From: Gnetum montanum
Taxonomy: Eukaryota; Streptophyta; Gnetopsida; Gnetales; Gnetaceae
NCBI GenBank assembly: GCA_015680685.1
Contig: MNCI01029116.1
Coordinates: 56,209 to 120,208 of the forward strand
DNA length: 64,000 nucleotides
Direction of reading: 5' to 3'
In this document: positions 58,339 to 64,000 of the stretch, piece after piece
Numbering within the stretch: position 1 is the first letter of the stretch
How the letters are laid out: every line of letters starts with the position of its first letter
The notes under the pieces: generated by a model
Seen by the model: the letters and a program-made list of their open reading frames with translations, nothing else
Told to the model about the DNA's origin: nothing
Databases searched by the model: none
Made by a program: the position numbers and the translations under genes

Positions 58339-60087
58339 CCAATTGAGGCCCTTAGTTCCTTTTTAATTTTTTTTACACATTTTTGTTTTACAAATTTCTT
58401 TAACATTTCTTGTTTTTGTTTTCCAACATTGTTTATACTTTTTCATTTCTTTGTGTGATTGTTTGTTTTGTTTGGTTTGTTTTTATTTTGTTTTTGTTTT
58501 TTTTGTTCTTATTTTTTGTTTGTTTGTTTTGTTAGTTTGTCACCTAATAAGTGTTCCTGATGGTGGTATGAACTATATTCTATTGATTGCTAATGTTTGG
58601 TTTTTACCTTGGAGTTATAATGTTGATACTAAGGTATGGTTCTTTTGATATAATAGGCAATGAGTCCACGTCATCCATGCATTCATGAATTTCTATGGTC
58701 TCTCTTGGCTTGGAATTTTATGGTCCCTTTCTTAATAATAAAACTATTAATGAATTGGTGACTAGGCATTTCTCAAACTAAGGAAGGACTCAAGGACTGA
58801 AAAGGGTGTGACTTCAAGGGGANCACAATATGAATTCAAAGCACACCCCTTAGACAAAATAATCATCTGGGCTACAAGCACTAGTTATGGAACTAAATAA
58901 ACATGTTCCCTCTAACAAAGGCCCTTTCTCGCTTCCTACTTTTCCCTTTCTTGCTCCCTCAGAATGGTGGTGACTCTTTGGTGAAAGCATTCTTATTACT
59001 CCAATTGGAAGTGTATTACTGCGAAGTCACTGGATGTTGATTGTTTGAGGCTAGATTTGGAATGAGATCTACTCAGTCACATTAACCATAAATACATAAG
59101 GGGTTGTACACCACCTTGTTCTTGGGACTCCATTCCATTCTCTTCTTTCCATCATTCTTTCTCCATTCTTGGGACACCACCTTGTATCAGTAGTTTATAT
59201 TTTGGTTGATGCATTGTTTTCTCTTTGGTAAATTCTTGTAGATAAGAGTTTAACTCTTTCTTCCAAATGAAATTTCCAGAGCCTACGGACTCTTTGAATG
59301 TAGTTTTGTCAAGGCATAAAGGGCATAAGCCTTCTTTGGGGAGGACCCACTGGCATTCCTATTTGGTGCATCAGTTAACTTCTTTCCCTTAAACATTTTC
59401 GCAACCAACATTTGTTTTGTTCATTACCATCTCTAACATCCTTTTTATCAGTGTTTCCATTGTTTCTTTTTCTCCATCTTTCTTATTCCTTATATTTTTC
59501 CATTCTATCACTATCGGAGGATCGCTTTTAGTCATGGGGGCCCTAGTCTAATTTTTTCAATTTTCCTAACCCCTACACCTTGGGTAGTCACCAATGTTAT
59601 ATCTCTAGAATCCATATTAGCCATATCAAAACTCAGCCAATGGACCTTACATCGAAGCAAGGTATCAACTGTATTATGACTTACTTATCCTTTCTCATAT
59701 GTGATTGTGTTGTGTGTGCAGATGGCAATCATACAACAATGGACTAGACCTGGAGAAAACACTCAGGATGGACTGGTACTAGAACAGTCGTGCAAGGAAC
59801 AAGATTGATGGTGCGCTTATGGATAGACAATGAAAGGCACAATCTTAGTGTCAGTAGCAACACATCTTCTCCTTTTCTCTCTCTCTCTCTTCTCTCTCAG
59901 CTACCAAATAAGGATGGATGTCAAATGCGTATTATTATTCACTATTGTGGTCATGAACACTAATGTTGCCATGTATTGTAATGATTGATCCATTCACATG
60001 TCATCCCATTCACCATTAGTTGTCATTAATAATCCCATACCATCCCAATATTTTGTAAGGAAATTAAGGACGAGTTTTCATTTAGTC
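58339..60087 (+). other. Non-coding 3' tail of G
   Basis: T-rich at first (58370-58530, repeated TTTTGTTTT), then sequence shared with 1-1671. An N at 58823 and a CT tract at about 59875-59898. No reading frame is shared between the two copies, so I call it non-coding. Confidence 0.75.
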
Positions 60088-60096
60088 ATGGGGGTA
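60088..60096 (+). other. Polypurine tract of G
   Basis: ATGGGGGTA directly before the 3' LTR; same as G1. Confidence 0.87.
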
Positions 60097-60907
60097 TGAT
60101 GAGCTGCGATATCGCGTACACAATATCACATCCGCCACATGATATCGTATACGCGATATCATGTCCTACCTCATCTTCTATAAATAAGAGGCGGCGCCCT
60201 TTGTTCAAGAGTAGTAAGACTTAGACCCTTAGCTAGATTCTTGCAGTTTAGTCATTCTAGAGTTAGAATAGTTTTTGTGTGCCCATAGTAGGAGTCATAG
60301 AGTGAATGGATTTTTATTCAAGAAATTTGTACCTGAGCACACATTTGTGTACAACAATAAAGACGAACTTTATGATAAACCTTGCAGCACATTAAGCTAA
60401 TTAGTAATTAATTATTGTTGAATGTTTAATGCTTTCCTAGTTAATTAATCTCTCTCTCAACCTTCGATCCTCTTAGTTAAGTACACTCAGTATGACCACT
60501 TCGAGCATGCATGTAGCACTTGGTAACCTAGTAATGATTAGCATTTGGTAACCTCAGCAGTGTTGCATTTGTTCAAGATGTGTACGGCAAGTGGGAACGA
60601 ATATTGGTGTTAGAAACATTTAGAACTTAGTTAATAAATAGTTAATGTAAGCTAGTCACTTAGTTCTCTTTCCCTTTCCTTTATTAGCATAAGACATAAA
60701 AAATATAAAAGCTATAAAAATCACAGACCTTAAGCTTACTTAACCATACAACCATGAAAATGCAAGTAAGTTTGGGAAGACAACGATTGATTAACCCCGA
60801 GTGTTCCATTAAGGCACATAAGCACTTAGTCCTTGGAGTTTGATTGGATCATGCATGAAATGCTCATATTCATATGGTTGAGTGTAGGGGTACCTCGCCA
60901 CTCATCA
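60097..60907 (+). repeat. G 3' LTR
   Basis: TGATGAGCTGCG to CTCATCA, 811 bp. TATAAATA intact at 60179-60186. CCTAG follows at 60908-60912. Confidence 0.93.
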
Positions 60908-60912
60908 CCTAG

Positions 60913-62612
60913 TATACTTCGACTAGTCTTTCTATTCAAAGTTAGGCCTCACAGCTATCGATGCAAAGATGCTATATGGTGAAGGTTAATTGTTGTTGGT
61001 AGGTGCCTTGGGTTGATTCATTTTAGTGTCATCATCTTGTTGACTTTGGCCATTGTGGCTATAGTTGTGTTATTTTTCCTCCCTTTCTCCTTATCCTTCT
61101 AGGTGTGTTGGTTTCTATATGCCACATAGGTAGGGTTATGGTTAGCCTTGGCTGCATCCTCTATGTTCATTGTTTGGGAAAAGGCCTGGCTAAGTGACCA
61201 TGGGTCTAAATAATATATTTTCAACTTAATGAAGTCATTAACTACCTTCTTGAATATAGTGAGAAGGTGGAACTCAACTATTGGTTCTAGAATCTTATTA
61301 AGAAGGGCATTCCATTGTTGTATGAATTTTGTACTAGCTTAAGGGGTCCTTACTTGACCTTCATTAATTGGTCAAGAGTCATGTTAGGTTTCAATTTGTA
61401 CTTGAAGTGGTTAATAAATTATGAAATTAAGTCTTTAAGTGAGGATATAGATCCTCTCAGTAATGCATGGTACTAGTTCAAGGCTTTTCTGTTAAGAGAC
61501 ATAGGGAATATCCACATTATAGTATTTGGCTAGGCTTGCAATAATAAGCACTTGAAACAAAAGGTTATCAAATGAGCATTAGGATCGCCCTCACCATTAT
61601 ACTTAGTGAATTGGAGAATGGGGATGTTTGGAGGAAGAGTTATTGATGGGATAGCAAGACTAAGTGAATCATCCTAACAAGAATCCATTATCTTTACTAT
61701 CTAGGATGTGGAAGCCTTAAGCTTCCATAACTCTTCTATCAAGTCTTGAATCATCTTAAATGCTTGATCCAATTCTTAAAGCATCTTAGTAGGTTGCAGT
61801 GTTTGTACAAACAACTGAGGTGTTAATTGAGAGGCTTGTGGCCTCGCTATGGACTATGATATAGAAGGAAGTGGTAGGGTTATAGTGGTCATGGACAGGC
61901 TAGATAATGAAAATGATGTTTTTTTAAAAAAAACTTAAGGCACAAAGGGGATAAATGGTGCTTGTGTTCCTTGTGTCACTTTTGGTCTTGTAGTGGGGTC
62001 CATTAGTATTGAGAAGGGGTGAGGAGTGGGGAGAACTATCGACAAGGACTATGCATATTAAGGATATGTGGCAAGAGGCATGGAAGAAAACAACAATGTC
62101 GTTTGAGGCACGGGTTATGCCTTATGTGTTTCTATAGCTAGTATAGTCCCAAAAATTGGGGGATACATAGGAGATGATGTTTGCAATGTCTATCCCATGG
62201 AAGAAAAAGATAAGGCTAAACTGGATGTGGTCGTTTGAGGGACCCCTATGAAATTTTTTGTTTCAAGCTTTGCCTTTAACTCATCATGTTTTTCATGATG
62301 GCCTTCTAAACTGAGCTTTTCAATTTGTTCATCTATCTCAATCAATTGAGAAATTATGCACACTTGAGTGTTGGTAAGTAGGATTTTGTCATAGGAAGAG
62401 GGTATATAATCTTTCCCATTACAATAAATCAATTTGTACTCACGCATGGCTTCAACCACTACACATGGGAGGAGTAATCCAACTTGGATCTTAGCGCAAA
62501 TGTAGTTATAGTATTCTTCATTGAGCATGGTAAAATCTGGGCTTTGTCCTCTTTGCCTAAGTGATTGTCTATGCTCAACTATGGCTAGGTCTTTAGGATC
62601 ATAGATCCTCAC
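60913..62612 (-). pseudogene. gag: B: gag N-terminal and capsid part, right of G
   Basis: The open stretch 62190-62612 starts MRIYDPKDLAIVEHRQSL and has a charged helix LIEIDEQIEKLSLEG; A has matching but more broken text at 24560-24840. Further left, the capsid region (about 61160-61700) aligns with A 22870-23760, including the segment for WYRVLP and the LTIAFE/DQF-like helix; many stops. The frame is cut at 60913 by G and continues at 50980. Confidence 0.75.
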
Positions 62613-63384
62613 TTCATCCTAACCAAATGTCATGTTAATCATATCAATGGGAAAAAATATTAACTTATTGAATGGCATTGTCAAAGATGTTATTTTGACT
62701 CTTTACTATTTTTAGTAAAAATTTCAGTAAGTGAGATTACCTAACGATGTAGTTGACTATAAATGAAAAAAATGGTTAACATTTTTATTGCATTGTGACT
62801 TGTGTATACCATACTTGGGAAAATGGTGTTGTGGTTTTCAAGTTGGTAATACCAACTATGTTGTTTTTTCTAGTAAGATCTACGTTGTGAAGCATGTAGT
62901 AGATCATAGTATTTTCCAGCCAACTATGCTAAGGTAGGTAGTGGAAATGGGTTTTCACATGATAAAATCAAGTTGGAAGTTTTTGTTCAAATGGTGTGTG
63001 TGTTGGCTTTGAAAAATCAAGTGTTAAAGTTTTTGGTTTTTCAAGGACTATAATGGAGTCCTAGTAATGTTTATGTTGGCTTTCCCACTAGATTTCATAG
63101 TAGATGAATTTGGGTTGTAGAATGAGTCTACGCTGGTGTGTAAACTTCAAATACAAGATTTAGCTGGCAGAAATAATAGGTTTTGATGTTGAGTATGCTG
63201 GTTTCCAAAGAATCTAGCAACTACTGTGGAAACCCAAATCACCCACTACAACTATGTTAGTTATATTGGTCAAGGATTGGAACACCAACATTGGTTTTTT
63301 TGGTAAATATATGTACATTTTAAAGGTTATAATGGTGAAAAAATTTCTTTGAAAATGTTCATAAAATATTGTGCAAAAGGTTGG
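62613..63384. other. Unresolved right end of B
   Basis: No primer site of the A type (AGCGCCA on the plus strand) was found. The text has CTATGCT and ACTACAACTATG words like other B non-coding parts. The 5' LTR of B may be deleted, or only partly present and cut by D. Confidence 0.4.
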
Positions 63385-64000
63385 TGATGAGATGCGACAT
63401 GCATAGTGCTGCGATATCGCATACGCGATATCGCATCTTTCCTGCGATATCGCGTACGCGATATCGTGGTCTGCCGCCATATCTATAAATAAGAGGCGGC
63501 ACTCCCCTTATTTCCCAATCCTGGCTAGAAGTAGCGAAGCTTTGGCAGTTTGAACATTCCAGAGTTAGATTAATTTCCCATGTGCCCGCAGTAGGAGTCC
63601 TAGAGTGAACGGCTCTTTATTCGAGCAACTTTGTAACCTGAACACAAGTTGTGTACAACAATAAAGATGAACTTGATTAGATAAATCTGTAGTACATGGT
63701 TTTATTTCATTGTTATTTATTACTTTCCTAGTGCGCATGAGTACGACTTGATTACGAGCATCTACGGCTGTGTACGGCTAATCAAGGAATCGGCTACTCG
63801 TCACAACGCGTGAGTACGACTTAACTATGAGCATTGGCTTCTTGGTAACCCAGTAGCGTATTCCAGGATCTGCGCTTGGTAATCCTAGTAGTAGTCCAAT
63901 GTGTATGGCTAGTTAAGGAATCAGCTGCTCATCGCTAGGCTAGAACGTGTGATAAGTACAACTTGGTTACGAGCACCCACGGGTGTGTACGGCTAGCCAA
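63385..64000 (+). repeat. D: G-family LTR, long subtype, running off the window
   Basis: Starts TGATGAGATGCGAC. GATATC palindromes at about 63409-63470 and TATAAATA at 63484-63491. No polypurine tract precedes it, so it is a 5' LTR or a solo LTR. It shares the longer downstream arrangement with the LTR at 1681-2710. Confidence 0.88.
63409..63470 (+). promoter_or_regulatory. Double GATATC palindrome in the D promoter
   Basis: Two palindromic blocks; the second contains the perfect 20-bp palindrome GATATCGCGTACGCGATATC. It sits 14 bp before the TATA box. Best preserved copy in the window. Confidence 0.85.

Larger units (their letters stand above)
50981..60907 (+). mobile_element. G: nearly complete Ty3/gypsy element inserted in B gag
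   Basis: 9.9 kb with LTRs of 798 and 811 bp, a tRNA-Asp-type primer site, gag, protease, RT, RNase H, integrase, a 1.75 kb non-coding tail, a polypurine tract and a CCTAG target duplication. The RT (FVDDFSTYG) and integrase style belong to the non-chromovirus Ty3/gypsy elements near Athila; I do not fix the clade. The LTRs are visibly more alike than those of A, so it is younger. Single N positions inside it coincide with duplicated text. Confidence 0.93.
33589..63384 (-). mobile_element. B: relative of A with the same antisense module, split by G
   Basis: Minus-strand Tat-lineage element. Order from right: gag (60913-62612, then 50160-50980), protease, antisense module, RT, RNase H, second RNase H, integrase, polypurine tract, 3' LTR. 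G occupies 50981-60907. The right end lacks a clear primer site and 5' LTR and is cut by D at 63385. It is homologous to A in every domain but strongly diverged. Without G it spans about 20 kb. Confidence 0.85.

Noticed and set aside
58451-58648. 65-codon Phe/Val-rich frame after integrase
   Set aside because: Arises from T-rich sequence; no counterpart in G1.

Overview
The window is plant nuclear DNA made almost wholly of old, nested LTR retrotransposons of the Ty3/gypsy type. I see no intact host gene, no RNA gene and no CRISPR. Elements of 10-30 kb with LTRs up to about 1.9 kb, heavy C-to-T decay, a tRNA-Asp-type primer site and repeated nesting suggest a large, slowly purged seed-plant genome, perhaps a gymnosperm; that assignment is inference.

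Layout, with my own working names. G1 (1-2710, +): 3' tail and 3' LTR of a G-family element inserted in the gag of E. E (2711 to about 4010, -): gag start, primer site and part of the 5' LTR of an older G-family relative. 4010-6923: a decayed protein remnant, then unassigned DNA that probably holds the 3' LTR of C. C (about 6924-33588, -): an old Athila-like element (gag, protease, RT, RNase H, integrase, 5' LTR). Its integrase is split by A (8164-27072, -), an 18.9 kb Tat-lineage element with 1.87 kb LTRs and a matching AATGT target duplication. B (about 33589-63384, -) is a distant relative of A that landed in the 5' LTR of C. B's gag is split by G (50981-60907, +), a nearly complete element with LTRs, primer site, polypurine tract and a CCTAG target duplication. 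D (63385 onward, +) is a further G-family LTR running off the window.

The most interesting content is shared by A and B. On the coding (-) strand the order is gag, protease, a gap of 6-10 kb, then RT, RNase H, a second RNase H and integrase. The gap holds a gene on the opposite (+) strand with its own TATA box and eight exons. Its exon lengths, splice positions and protein sequence match between A (15977-20710) and B (about 42882-48383), although the two elements are strongly diverged. An antisense, intron-bearing passenger gene has therefore been carried by this lineage since before A and B separated. It lies where Ogre/Tat elements are known to have a sense-strand intron. Short hairpin-like repeats flank the module on both sides, and distinctive palindromes (different in A and B, alike in design) pepper the LTRs and the module.

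Every coding region here is broken by stops or frameshifts, mostly of the CAG/CAA/CGA/TGG-to-stop kind, so all are called pseudogenes. Several single N positions sit at duplicated or inverted sequence and look like assembly joins. Coordinates of LTR ends, target duplications, TATA boxes and splice sites were read directly from the sequence; domain borders are approximate.
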